From positions 3,612,826 through 3,676,825 of the forward strand of contig CM024187.1 of the NCBI GenBank assembly GCA_013433145.1: a stretch of 64,000 bases of DNA, read 5' to 3'. Below the pieces are notes generated by a model. It ran no database searches. It saw only the letters and a program-made list of their open reading frames with translations, and was not told the DNA's origin. Shown piece by piece: positions 11,294-25,300 of the stretch. This DNA is from Ascaris suum. Taxonomy: Eukaryota; Nematoda; Chromadorea; Rhabditida; Ascarididae. Every line of letters starts with the position of its first letter. Positions within the stretch are counted from its first letter, which is position 1. The translations under genes were made by a program, and so were the position numbers.

Positions 11294-12765
11294 TCAACTA
11301 GATGAAGTTGCGCTTAAAACGAGAGATGTATACATAAGAAAATAGGCATTAACATAGATTGCACTGAAGAGTAGACTGGTGCTGCACAAACTTCGCTTGT
11401 GATATTTAGCGGCGTTGCAGGCAAAGTTACAGCAGGTGATTGGATGCGCGGTCAATTCGCGATGTTCCTTGGATGTCGATTGTAACAGTGGAGTCATCGC
11501 CTACCCAGCCGGGTGGGTCTCATTTATGGCGCATACTATTTTTTAGGGATCCTTCTAGTTACAGCACATATCTGATGCTCCGAATATTTCGCCTCAGATT
11601 TGAAGCAAAAGTCGTTTAGGAGAAGTGAGAGGTGGGACGTGGTGCTCGACCCGTGGCACACAAATAAGCCGTTTATTTTTGATTGTTTTCAGCCTTTCAA
11701 GTACTGCCCGAAGGGTGGAGTGTCGGATTTGCAGTCCCAGTTATCTAAGGGAGTTATTTGACTTGAAAACTTGTGAAATGAAAGGCAGGCAAGAAAAGAC
11801 ATAGGTCTCAGTTTGGCTCATGTTTTGTTTGCCTTGAACGATGCCTAGAGCTCTGGAAATAGGTTCAGTCAGAAAGCAAGAGCGACGCTGATCTTCGACA
11901 CTCGTATTCAGGTAACCAGCAACTTGTCCTACAACCACGGTTCACGATATGCAATCGATCGTGGGGTGTTAGGAGCGGTCATAGAAGATTAATGGTGCCA
12001 AACAGCTGGAGCTAAGTAAAACTTCTATATCCGATCCTCAAAATGTACACTGACATCTCTAGGGAACATTCGGCCGCAATCTTAAACCCGTTCGCTCATC
12101 AAGTCGATGGTGCTGTTAGACTGGAGTGGATAGAATAGCAGCTAGTTTCCACAGTAAGCAAAATGAGGTGCTGGCTGATATTTAGACGAAAAGGATCCTT
12201 GCTTATTTCCATGGAAAAGAAGACAAAAGGTGTATGTGGCATCAAATTTGCAAGCACTAAACAGTGCCAAAGCAGTGATGGATTGTGAGGGTTTACCTCA
12301 ATTAGCACAATACTAAATGCTGAACGGAATAGCAGCGGAAGTGAGGTGTTGGAGAATCGCTTGTATGAAGTAGCGATAACCAAATTCGTTGCAAGCTGAT
12401 CAGTAGACAACGTCACAATGTAGGCAGCGATGATGGAAATGGCCGATGCAGATTCTTTGAAACTGCGATCACAGGCATCGTTTTGAGTTGAGATTGCCCT
12501 GAATATTAACGGTTGCTGATTTCTAGCAAAGACTTGTGCGCTACGTCCATAACTGTTAAAAATGTTTAACAGTAAATGAACTGGCCTGACTTGGCGAGCA
12601 TTCGATTACTTGTGGCCTTGCCATTCGTCCAAATTTCACCAACGTTTTGGTTAGGCCAACCCAAATTTCTCCGCAGAATTTGAGATGACCCTGAGATTCG
12701 CTTTTCAGCTCTGCAAATGTCAATAGCGAGATTATCGTGAATTTCATCAATAAAATCATGGTCAC
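11294..12765 (-). CDS. Candidate small secreted / GPI-anchored Ly6-like protein gene (tentative model)
   Basis: Three minus-strand pieces look like exons of one gene. (1) 12765 downward starts MTMILLMKFTIISLLTFAEL, a good signal peptide, followed by Cys-Gly. (2) A frame open from about 12557 to 12099 follows a TTTTTAACAG acceptor; with a phase-2 donor near 12650 (about 96-bp intron) the frame carries through, and it includes DACDRSFKES. (3) 11938–11741 carries RRSCFLTEPISRAL and a further cysteine. The last frame, 11497–11294, has ITCCNFACNAAKYH, then a hydrophobic tail (LLFSAIYVNAYFLMYTSLVL) and a stop. A C-C-x3-C-N cluster before a hydrophobic C-terminus is what Ly6/uPAR three-finger, GPI-anchored proteins show. 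Not all phases between pieces match, so exon borders are provisional. An unrelated membrane protein is possible. Confidence 0.3.
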
Positions 12766-13257
12766 GACGCTAAACTATCAGAGTTAACAATGGCGACTAA
12801 TAGGAAACAACAACAATAGCCAGTAACATTGATTAACTGAATGAAAGTTGTCTCATCCCAAAGTGGCCACCAAAATGAGGAAGAAAGAAGACGAGATCTA
12901 CGCCGTAACAGTAGATTGCTCTATTTGTTCAAAGTCTTAGAAGGTTAGGCCTGGTTGAGGGAGGGAAAGGCGTAAATTCGCCCACAAGTATGGTAGACAC
13001 CTTTCGCCTACCCCAGATTGGAACCGGGTTTAACTTTTCTCTATACGATCATTGATAAAATTGGAGTGCGATTAGGAGAGAGATTTAGGCTGACTTTGTT
13101 TGCCTTTGCACGCCGTTGACGCAATCAGGTGATTAATAGAGTGGAAAAGGGGGAGGAGTACTGAATAGTCGCTTTTTGTTCTTCGGGATTTGATTCTTCT
13201 TCCCAAGCATGATGGTCCATTATTTTTCGTCGTGCATTGTTTGTTCTTGGTTTTCAG

Positions 13258-13378
13258 GCCGACGGTCATCTTACAAAATCCGATGGGAAATGCTCAGGCG
13301 CATGTTATTGGTACGACCAAGAACAGCGTAACGTGTTTATCTTTGTCATTATGTGGCAAATATCTCGTCACTGGAGAA
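13258..13378 (+). CDS. WDR62: WDR62-like exon: first recognised propeller block
   Basis: Acceptor TTTTCAG, donor GTGAGT. It encodes VILQNPMGNAQAHVIG and SLCGKYLVTGE, aligning with the family's VVLFNP ... SPDGKYLVTGE. It needs an upstream exon ending two bases into a codon, which I could not place. Confidence 0.8.
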
Positions 13379-16300
13379 GTGAGTCCGTTTCGAATATTTT
13401 CGTATGGAGTGGCATATTTCATACTTTCAGAGGTGAAATTCAGGTTAACGCTGCTATTTAAGTACTTCATGGCAGGTGTTTTACTATTTTGCATCCATCG
13501 GAACTAGTGCTCTTTTTTTTGCGGGACGTAATAAGGAATAATTAGTTGTGTAATTGGTAATCGGACAGGTGGTTGATAAGCGATTTCAGCTATGCTTGAA
13601 AGCTTGGCGAATTTTGTGGCGAAGAGGTGATCCTTAGCCACCATTTTTTGGCATTACGCTCGTGTTAGCTCTTTCCTGTCGTAGAAATAGACCCAGCGAA
13701 GCGAATAGGGAGAACCTTATTGATGCCATGTTTAGTATACTTGAATTTATGTTTACAAAATGGAACTTGCAGGGTGGTCACAACCCATCTGTAAGGGTAT
13801 GGGAGTTGTACAACGCCGATGGGCAATTTGCAGCATCTCAGGTCGCCAATATCAAGTACCATCAAGAAAGAATCACCTGCGTGGTAAGCTGTCATTTGCT
13901 TGCATTTTAATTCCGATTGAATATGTTTTCAGACTTCCGGACGAAGAGGAAATAAAATGTGGTCGAAGAAATAACTGTGTATTCAAACAGAAGAATGAAC
14001 GGGTTCACTTTTCGATCCTGTGTGCTCTGCGCTTTAGATTCTGTACGGTGGAACGCCATTACATACTGATTAAGATTAGAAAGGGATTGTACTTCGACAA
14101 TATTCCATCTGTGCGGATAAAATTGTTCGCTTGTTTTAAATGTTTGACTGTTTTACACAGAACTGCCCGATAGAAATTTTCCTTTCTTCGCACGAGATGC
14201 TGGTGCAGCAGGTGATGTGAGTAGTCGGCATAGCATGCGCATCGAAAAAATGCCCGTGGCAGTCGTCAGATCTCACACAGTGGCGTACTGCATCACTGCA
14301 CATTCCGAATGTGGTAGCATCTTTCTAGGATGTCATAAAAGAGAGATTTCGCGGGGTAAGGCAATATCGTCAGACGCGAAAAAGTTTCTTCAACGGGCAC
14401 AGTGTAGTGTATACTGGACATGGGTTTCCCCTCATAGTGCCTCTTGTTTATTTGTTGTTTTAGTGAGAATATTTCTTGGGATCTGCAAAGGATCACTTGC
14501 ATGATCTGTTTCGTGCGAAAAATCTCTGCTGAGGGTCGTTTAGCGTTTCCTCAGTGGCGGTATGCGCGTCGTATCTGTGGGCAATGAGTACGACGGTCAA
14601 ATTGCGGTTTGGGACTGGCGTACGGAAAGAAGGATTGCCAGCAGCAGATTCGTCTCACGGGTAGGTCTTCGACATCTCTTTAATCGCAAACAGCTGCGCC
14701 CATTTTTAACGGACCTTCCAAATGCGCCCAATAGTTTTTCTTGCTTTTTGGATGCAAATCCCGTCATTAACAGACATCAGCTGTCGTAGTGGTCATGCCC
14801 ATCGCTGCTCTTGCCTGCCAGATTTACGACATTTTCTCAGGTGATTGCGATGGATGAGACCGAGCAAGGCATGTATGTGACGGTCGGCGTCAGGCACGTA
14901 AGGTTTTGGTATGTGCCAGGCACGTTCGAAGGCGAAAGGGCTCTAACGCTGCAGGTGTCATTTCTGGACAGCTTGCTTTGGCATTAACAACCCGTTGTTA
15001 CCTGCTGAATTGCGCTGCTCGTGGTGATGCATCTCCTCCATACTTACATCACTCCGTTTTGGTCAAGGAGGTCCTTATTATCGCAAGTGGTCAGCTTGAT
15101 TAGCCGAGAAGGGTTGAAATTTGAGCAGCGGCAAAGAAATTTTATGAAATCTATGTAAGCAATATTCCGCTAGAGCCACCTTGACAATGGGAGGCATTTC
15201 AAATAGATTTGGAATCCAAAAACCACATGATCGCTCGCTGCAGCAATAACTACATCCGCATATTCCCCCCTCCCTCCTTCCCTCTTCTTTCGAAAGGATG
15301 CGACGTTGTAAATGACGAGGAGAGTGGCCGGGGCTGTTTTTCTTTGCGTGAGGATTGCGTGGATTTGATACCCAGTTTGCTTGTGCTTTTCCACTTCTAC
15401 TGTTAACTGATTTGTTTAAGGGTCGTTCGGCGGTTCTATTGGATCGACGCAACGACACGTTCGTCGACGTCTGCTGTGCGCCAAAGAATAGGACTTTCGC
15501 GATTAGCCTCGCGAAGGTTTTAGTCGAATTCAATGATAGACAGGTTCATCGATTATTGGGAATTGCGCCATTAGAATGACCTGAAGTAATTTCCGAACTT
15601 CTGGAGGAGTTGAGTAGAGGGCCATATTGGAGGTGTTTCGTTAACCGAACAAATGTTTTGAGTCAAACGTTCTTGTGTTGAGATTGCGTTATGTGTGTTA
15701 TATTTTTGTTCCTGTGCTTAACTGAGTTATTTTACGATGCTCATGGATGTCTTAAAGCTGTTGGTGACCACTTAAGACCGGTGTCTGCCTCAAAACTAAT
15801 TGGTTTAGATATGACCGTAAGGTGTCGAAACTGAAACTTCGTTATATGTCCTTTGCTATCAACGTTTCTCCGCTGCGATATTTGGACCCTGAGCTTTCCA
15901 AGAAGTGTGGATGAAAAGAAACTCTTACCTCCTTAATGCACTTTTGCGATGAACATCGCGAATCCAACCATTCATTCAATTTTCCACCCCCCATCGTCCT
16001 TTATGAGACCGCTAAGGTTCGCGTTTAGGATTAACCTATTTTTGCTTTCACGTCGAATGGAGCATTTCCAACTTCGTAAAGCCTTTCTTTGTATCCATAG
16101 CCTTTTTTTTGCATATCCGTGAGAGTTCAAACTCGATGTTCCATTGTTCCTTAGGCGATAAAAGATGTTAATTGACGTCGACAGTTGCGTAGAACAGCTT
16201 GCTTTCGGGAATTTTTTGACAGTTTTTTCTGCCCGTAGCTCAGTATGATTGCATTATTTGGCGTATTTTTTTTCCATCCTGCATGAACGGCTAAATAACT

Positions 16301-19300
16301 CTTCTCGATTTTACAAACTCTGCAGACTTAAAACGAAGTTTGCCTGCTTTTTGGTAGAAGAACTAGTTGGGGATGAAAATAACGTTGAATTGAACGCATT
16401 TCGCGTCTGTAAAGCCCCAATATTGGCGTCTCATGATAGTGGAAGAGTTTGTTAGGAGCATCTCATCTCATTTGAGATTGGGCCGATGAAGAAATTGGAG
16501 GTGTATGTTGCAAGTCAGGTTTGGCCATCAATTCCACATCTTCACATCGTTTTGGAATCTTGCTAAGGCAGCTCGTGGTTGCGGGATGTTAGGTACCATG
16601 AGTGCAAAAATTGTTTACTTAATGTGGGTAACGGAATGTGATTCTTTTAAACATCGATAATTTCTTCGAGTTCTTCGATTGTTTATTGTGGTGTCTGCGG
16701 TGGTCCACTATTGCTAGATGCATTTGCGTGAATATTGTGAATTTTGCTTTAACAAGCTTCAGTTGATCGGCACATATGATCTCGAGGGTGAGACGCCTTT
16801 TTCGCTCGTTCTTGGCGATAATGGTTTGTTCATTGGCTTCACCAAAGGAACAGTGCGATCATTCGATATCGAGACGGCCAAGTTGAAGACGATTAACTGC
16901 AAGCCGCATTCTCTTCATTGCAGTGGCACGAAGGGAACATCAGCCGATGCATATTGCTCGACATTGTCACCCACTGACTGCAGGTGAACTCCTATTACGG
17001 TTGTAGTCGAGTTGTTTTGGCTTTTTGAGTGTTGAATTGTTGCCGACCACAACCTGTATCCTGGATTGTTGAGAAATCCGTTAAAGAGTATGCAGAGATA
17101 ATAGGGTTTCAATGGCAGCACGGTGGTGGCCAACTGTGTCGCGAGGTTTTCATTTTTTTCAACCCGAGTTGCTGTGTGGTGTTATTGCTCGCTATGTATA
17201 GCACTGGATTGTCAGTGAGGTCGTTTGTGCGTTAAGCAACTTTTAGACTACCGGATGTGAGGGCACTCTGTTACAACAAGAAATCGAGGATTCTAACGGC
17301 GGAGTGCAGCGATCAGTCACTTTATAGCTGGCAGAAATCTGTCGATGGCAATGCGATCGCCATGCTTTCTTCTCAGCATTTTCATTCTGCACCAATCTTT
17401 GCCGTTGAGGTAATTCTTTGAAGACCAACTTTTTACGAAAATCTTCATTTTGTATGAAGCGATATGTAGTAGCGAAGTTTTCGCGCACAGAGCGTTCGTC
17501 CAGCATCATTACGAATGCGAACATAGCAGATATCTTATGCGTGGTCGTTACCGGATCACCACTCAGAGTCGTGTCGATAATGGGTATATGGCGTTCATCT
17601 TTCTTTTTTTAATGAAAAAAGTTGCTTAATGGCAGTTGCACTTGAAAAAATCTGTAGAATCCGGCAACCTTTTTTAATGGTCTTGAGTTACGAAATAAAC
17701 CGGCTGCTGAGCACAATCGGACGAATAAGTGGCAAAACGGACGGCTGTGTCTGGTTAGGCCGTAGTTTGTTATCGTTGGTTTTTGCTCTCCAGTATCTCA
17801 ATATTATGTGACGACATCCGTTCCTCGCTTCGACTACTCACTTAATATATGGGGGCAGACGTATCTAGATGGAGTAAGGGGGGGGGGGGGAAGGGGGCAC
17901 GACCCGCTGCAGCGGACTATGTCTCTAGACAATATGGAAAACTGGTATTGCACGGACGTTGTTTTCTAAAAGTAAAGTGTAGTGGATTGGGGAACCCTGT
18001 GGAAAATTTATTGTCTTTAACCATGTTTCTTCGGAGCATTTTTCACGTTTACGGAATTCCTTGTGAACTGAACTGTCTGACTGCCTGAATCATGTTTCTT
18101 TTATTTTCTGTGCGTGGTATCTCACTCTTGAGCTGTGAACGTTCGAATTCTCCATTGGACTATTACGAAATCATTTCTCATTTGGGCATACGGCTATCGG
18201 ACTATTCCCGAAGGTTCCTCTAGCATTATTGTACTGATTTCACAAACTTGCAATATCTTGAGGTTTGTGGGCGCACATGTTCCTTCCTGCCAGCTGGCAC
18301 GTTCATCACTGGCGCCGCTGATGCGACTATTCGCATATGGAATTTCAACCAGCCAAGAGAACGGTTTCAACAGGTTCTTTTGTTCCTATTCGAAAGGCGC
18401 ATTCAGGCGAGCGATTGTTTACTTTGGCAGACGTGAGGGTCGGGAATCGTAGCTTAGGAGATCGGCTTCAGGTCCATATCATGCTACCTTGTTTTTTGAG
18501 GACGATACGATAGAATGAAGCTTCCATGGCCGGACAGAGGTAATTGTTGATATGATAGAGGTGTTATTTTCTTTCTTTTTTGCTTATCACCTATTGCAAT
18601 AATACGACATGATGTTTGACTTTTCCTGATTGGAACATTCGCATTTTGAGCATTTAGCATCACTTGTTGATTGTGATGACGTTGTTGATCGATGCATAGG
18701 TTTTATCTACAGGCGCCGACGTCGTTTCTGACACAGGTGAACGCTTGTTGGCAAGAATCGAAGGTTATCCACATAAGTGATAGTGGCAGTTTGTCTGTCG
18801 ACTCGCCAATAGTATGTTTTACCGTTTTTTTTTTGTGTAGTATTAAATTCTTCGATAGAAAAAGATTCTTTGAAAAAATATTATGGTTTGACGTTTGTTG
18901 GGACATCCAGTTTCGCAGATAACAGGCTGCGATTAGTATACGTAAGATTAACTGCGTAAGAGTGCTGTCTCACACTTAGTTGCTTTTTTACGTTCTATCT
19001 AATAATACTCATTGTTGACAGAAAAGCAAAGTAAATTGTTTCACTGCAAATGCGATCATCAAAGAGGATGCAGCTTGTTTGAGCAACGGTGCTCGTTGAT
19101 TCTGTCTGCAGTCGAGTGATGCTTTTTAATCTCACAGTACCCACTATATTATGGTCATTTGGTCGTTTTATTTTATTAGTATACTATTTCAGCACAGACT
19201 TTTCGTAGCCGTACTAAATTCGCTATTTAAAATTATCATATTGAGCGTTACCGGAAATGAGTTTTGCTGATAATAAAAGCCACAGTGATATATTAGGAAA

Positions 19301-22300
19301 ATGACCGTTCGCGTGAGCCCTTAATGAAGCCTTTAATACGGCCACGCTGAATCTATCGTTATCCCATCTTCAGGGATTTGGCGGAACCCTCATGGGTACA
19401 TTCAAGGCTAATAGGGAAGTCGTGAACTGAGCTGTGTCCAAAGATGGCTTGCCTTTCTTGCAATAGGTTTGGTCCATAGCGCTCTCAGCAGCAGATCTGA
19501 CTGAATTAACACTCAATTCTACTATGTAGGTGCTGTTTCCGGTATGGAGCTGGAAGTATAACAGGAGCGCTTTCAGGGCCGACATCGACAGTAGGGGCGA
19601 GATCAATTCGCATCAGCCCTGACGGACGGCATCTGGCCTGTGGTCGTACAGATGGCAACATTCAGTAAGTGCTTCCTCGTAGAGAAGAGTGGGAATTCTC
19701 TAGTGTGGGTATAGAACATCAGGGACCCGTCCCCAAGCGTTTGTGGGCTTTTTCGTAAGGTTTGATCGCAGGCAGCTTCAGAGGTGCAATTCTGCTCGCA
19801 GGATTCATGCCAAAATTCACCACCGTTCATTGTAGCGAGTCCTTTTTTGAAGTTTATGGCAGTTGTGGAATCTTCTCTCTTAAGAACCTCGAGTAGCGCT
19901 TGAAAGGGCACATGAAAATGCGCACAGGAGATCTTTGCAGTTTATCATACGACGTTGTAGGCGTCCCTAAAGATTACGATCATTTCAGTATCTACGATCT
20001 AACGCTGCCGGATTTGCCGTTGATCGCGATGCATGAAGCGCACGAAGCTGAGGTCATGTGTCTGGAGTACTCGGATCTTTTAACAAGTAAACTCTTTTGG
20101 ACTTGTCACATGCATAAGTATTCATTTCTCGTGATCGTATGCATCGTTATGGACAAATAAGACATTTTGATGCATTATCACAATAGGCGCTTCTTGTATT
20201 ACGTGTGTGGATTATTTGGTTGATTGACGTTAGACGATTATTTCGATCTGATATAGGTTAACTGCGTCGGTTGACCTTTAATTTCTTAGGCCTTTGCTTA
20301 TCATTTTTTGTTAAAGGTAACTTGGAAAGTTCATCGACAATTTCTGCGAAATTATGGGTTAACCTAATACTCGAGCACTGTAAGGCAGCAATCATATCCT
20401 GCTCCAGGCACATGTGTTTGTAGCTTTGTGAAGCTTAGCAGTGGTTATTATTTCACGATGTTTTCTCGTGCTCACGCTTTGTTTTTCCTTGGAAGTGCTG
20501 GTGAGCAAACAGAGGTACTGGAAATATTGTGGCGAAACTGCGTCTTGAAATTGAGTCTCACTTTCCGCTTGTTAGGTTGAAGTTGAGTTCGTTGCAAAGA
20601 AAGGTCGGAGGCGGTTGGGAAAGAAGGGAGTGGGGCGAAAGTGAGGGAGATAAGTTGAAGTGGCTGCAGCAGTGGAATTAGATTGCGCGATTTTAGGTGC
20701 TCGATATTTGATGGCGTCAGGCGGTCGAGATCGATTCATCCACATATACGACCCTTTGAATGGATATCTTCAGCTGGCGAGCATTGACGACCTCGCAAGT
20801 ACAGTCCATTCAATCGTGTTTGCATCGGTATGCTGTTTCGTTTGCTTTCATTGAAAGAGGATTAGTCTGAGCTATCAACTGTTTAAAAGTACACTTTGGA
20901 AGATGTAAGCCATTGAAGAAAATTTTAAAATGCGCTTTACCAGTGAATTTTTGTGTAACATTTTTGATAATATTTAGTAGGCGTAACAAGTTTTTGAGGA
21001 GTGATGGTATTCTGTAGGCAGCGTATATCGAACACCTGAATTTCAGTTCGCCGATGAGCTGATCCTTCTTTCTTGTGCGTCAGACAAGACGATCGTCATG
21101 CGCAAGATGACCGACTCTCAGGTGACTACTTTTCAAAATCGTTCTTTTCATTGACATTTCATAACTCATCTGCGTTCGGCTTTGTCGACTTTTTTTAAAT
21201 CTTTAGTTGATTTCCTCATCTAATGCGCTAAATTAGTATAGTGCCGAGTTCATACTTGCATGCGTTGGAATAGAATCGCAAAAAATTTGGAAATGTTGAC
21301 ATATAATGTTTCATGTAAGCCATCCCTGGTGCGTTTTGAACGACTCAACCAAATAACAGCTCAGTTTGGATTCACTGGCATGGCAATGGGAGCAGATGGC
21401 GTCGTAGTGGCCTGTCTAGACAAACAGCTTAAAACGTTCTCACTGCAAGGAAAACTCGTCAAGCAGATAAAGATCGCGACCAGCCGGGATGGACAACTCA
21501 CTAAGGTAATTGTTGGTTTATTTCCTATGATTTCTTTTCAAATCTATATTTGATGGAGTTGCGAGGACGAATTACCCTCTTTTTGAGTCAAAGAAGACTG
21601 TAGCGGATTCCTTTGGCCACTCAACCGAGAAAAAATTTTGATTATGAAATATCTGTGTGGTAGGATCCCATTTATGAAATCTGCGATTCGCTGATCCGTT
21701 TACTTTATAGAAGACTTATTGTGTGATTGTGTGAACAAAGGCAATTGAGTCTCGGAATTTGTAAAGGTTGTGCAACTGAGGAGATACCTTTCTACTACCT
21801 CCGCCCGGTGTGCATGTCAAACTTTCATCTGTTCTTCGCAGCCAATTTGCTGAAGCAAGCAGCGAACTCATGATTTTGGCAACTCCGTTAGGAGAGAAGT
21901 CTTAAAGTGAAGTCTTTTACGGTGGAGTATTTATATTTGCAGCTTAGTGGTCTTTGACAACTGGACAAGCTTTTGCGAATTTTAATGGTTCGGAGCCAGC
22001 TTATTTTTCTCATAAGAGCCGTTTTCAAGGCTCGATAAGCACTGTGCAGTCAGCTTCATACGTGCGGTTGCTCAAAGATCCACAGCTGTCATTTTTTTGC
22101 GGTCACATATTCGAGCTTTCAGGCTCTTCCACAATCGGAGTATTTTGTATGCTCAAATTGTTGACCTAGAGTTGCGCAGAGAGGAATGTTCGGGAAGAAT
22201 TTGGAACATTTCCCATTTGTGAAGTGAAAGCTATATCACTGGGACTTGTAAGCGGGATTTCATTCTTAATGTACACTTACGAGCATGAACTATCTCAGAC

Positions 22301-25300
22301 GACCGGGTGCGTTTCCGCATCTTTAATGGCTTTTAACTGTTGCCGAGTTTTGTTGCAGCTGAAGCTGCATCCTGGGGCAGCGCTAGCGGCAGTAGTGTGC
22401 ACCGATCGCAAGGTTTACATCGTGAACATGTCGACAGGTGAATGTGAAGCATGCTTATCGGGAATGTCGGGTATCATTGCTGACGTGGCCTTTTCATCTG
22501 ATTGCAGGTTATAATTGTGTTTTATTGGCATATGGTGGAAGATTTTCGTAGCAAGGAAGGTAGAGTAACCAAAGAATTGTAGTAGCATAAAATTGCGATG
22601 ATAGCGAACAAAAAGGAATTCATCGACCGGTCAGCATTAGTTAATTAGTGTTCTCAATTGATTTTAATTGTAAGAGGAGTATATTGTTGGAAAGAGGAAG
22701 AATGGTGCAGAGAACGAGCTCAGAAGAGAGCAGGCAAAGTAAGGAAATTGCTCTCATGGGAGCATTTTCTTTTCTCCAAGTGTTTTCTTTGGTGTGATAT
22801 TGAAATACTCGTGTCTCAAAGGGCGAGTTATGATTGCATTCATGACGTGTTATAAAACATGTTTTCGAGAGTAAAGCTTGGTAATGTTCAGGAAAATACA
22901 AGTAACTTTTTTTTGCAAACCACATGTTTTAAAGCAAGAGCACCTGGAGATGTGACTGACTTTGAAAATCGTTTACTGATATTTCACATGAAGTGGAGGA
23001 AGGCTGGTGTGGGAGAGGAGTAGATGGGCAAGTGAGAGCAGTCGACCTTGCCATTTTTGAACTGTTTAGGTAGAGCTCTCGGAGGCAAATTATATAAGCA
23101 GTGATGACAGAAACTTGTTGCAGGTATCTAATTGTCGTCTCATCTAACGGCAGTATCTTCCTTTGGCGACTTGCTGATTTTCTCGTGAAGAAGATGAATA
23201 GTAAACAAAAGCGGATGAAGTTAGCGCAGGAGCATATCGGTGGGATGCTCAACGAGCTAAACGAAAGGTTGTTAGTGTTTTCCATCTGATAGCTGAGTCC
23301 ATCTGTTAGTTCTGTTGGACTGCTCTAAGATTCTTGAAAAGTTGCGAACATAAGGGGAAGTGTTGACAGGGTATTCTTAAGATACTGCGTTTCTGTTACT
23401 CGGCGGCTGAGGGCATTATGACAGTGAAGGTGTGTGGGATTTCTTCCGAGCAGATAAAGGTAAACGTAAACAGTTCGATAACTAGGACTCGGTAGGCAGG
23501 AGCTGGCTGTCTTTATGTTACTGAAATATGTTTTGCGGCTATTTGCTTTAAGCATTAATGCAGTGGCATTTCTTTGTGCGCATTCACGAAATATGGCCGT
23601 ATACTTTTACGGACACATTTTCGCATTACTCCTGATTTCACTGTTGCGTTCTGAAGTGACACATTTAGACGAAAACGGAAAAGTATAGGAATTTCGGATG
23701 ATAACGCCCCTCCCCTCCATCCCTTCCACTTATTCATTTTAGGATTGTGCACTGTTTTGTTACGATAGTTCTCTAAACGTCTTTAGCAAATATCGGAATG
23801 TTTGAGGGTAGTTTTACGTGTATCTAAGTGGATGCGTATCACAGTTTGCATACTTTAGAACCCCGGATTTCATTTCACGTGTTCTATCTTTAAAGTGCCT
23901 GTGGCCGGCTATTTCACTGCTAATGGGGTTCACTTCTGTACAGTATCGACCACATCAAAGTAGGACTATCTAGGCAAATACGGCGAACCGAGGTGAAGCA
24001 GCACTAGGAGGCTGCGATGTTGAAATTGTAAATGAATTGTTAGTTTCGGCGTGGAAGTTCTGTGTCTTAGTTGTCTCTAGTCAAAATATCGTGCCGAATG
24101 GCGTTTCTACTTTTGTGTTCTTTCTCTGTATTGTGTGTGGGGATATGAGTGCTCCAGGCATAACGGCTTCGAAGAAGGCGTGCAGTATTTGCCATTTAGT
24201 GCTGCAGATAACTGCAGAAATAGCAGATAAATAGCGTTATCGCCGATTTCTGTTTTCACTACGCTTTCTAGTGTATTTGTGTTCTGCGGTAGAGATGGCG
24301 GCTTGCTCTTGCAGGTCGCAGACCCCCGAGGGCTCGATTGCAAGTGAGGATGGCGTCACTGGCGAAGAGACCGGAGAACTATCAAGGGTCGACCAGGTGG
24401 GGGAATTTATCCACTGCACATCATTTAACTGCATTTCTTGATTCCTTCGCGAACGTTGACGTTTTTATTCAAGCTATGCATGGGCATTCGTCAGAACGAT
24501 ATCCCGGCCGCTTTTAAAAACGTGTGAGGTGCTAATAATATGGGAATACAGAAGTATGCAAGCGAAGAAGTGAAATTTACGCCTGTAATGAAGCAAGTTT
24601 AATGTTAGTACGGGAACTGTATGGAATAAGGGATGGCAAGATTGACTCAGAGGTAACTTTATAAGAATAAGACTTGATTATTTGAATTTTTAATTTGTGA
24701 TCCATTTTGAATTTTAACTTAGAATGTGAATTGAATTCTAAAAAAATTTTAAGCTGTTAAGCTTAAAATTTTCGTAGAATAATATGGAACATTTCGGTAT
24801 GGTCAGCGAAGTTAGTAAGCCTGAGCATGGTGCGAATAAGCTCAGAGGAAAATCGTTGAGAAGTCTTCATGAAGAAAATGAAAAGCCGTATGAAAACTAA
24901 CTTAATTAATTAAGTAATCACTTTACGCGCCAACATTTCGTATTATATAGCTGTGAGTTGAATGTACTCGCTAGCTGAATGGTATTTCGATGCAAAGCTT
25001 TTGTATACTTAGGTGAGAGGCCTTTCGTAAATGGCGCTGTTCAGATTCGTCAAAAAATAATCGATCAGTAGAACTGCCCTACTGAGCGTATAAATTGGCC
25101 GTATTTGGTACTGGTGCAGCTCACAACTTACCACATTGTCACATTAGAGAATCTATTAGCTTGGAAAGAAAATAGGTTAGTTTTATCACGGGTTCATATT
25201 GGACGATATCCGAGGTATTGTTAAATGAGATGTTAAGGTCAAGGGAGTCAGAGCCATTGCCGCTGTCGCTGATTTCAAGATAGGAATCTACGTCATGCGT

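Noticed and set aside
12556..12765. Insulin-like B-chain (signal peptide then FCGEIWVGLTKTLVKFG)
   Set aside because: The C-G pair and hydrophobic spacing recall an insulin B-chain, but the second cysteine is absent, the leucine spacing is wrong and no A-chain cysteine pattern follows. A Ly6-like reading fits better.
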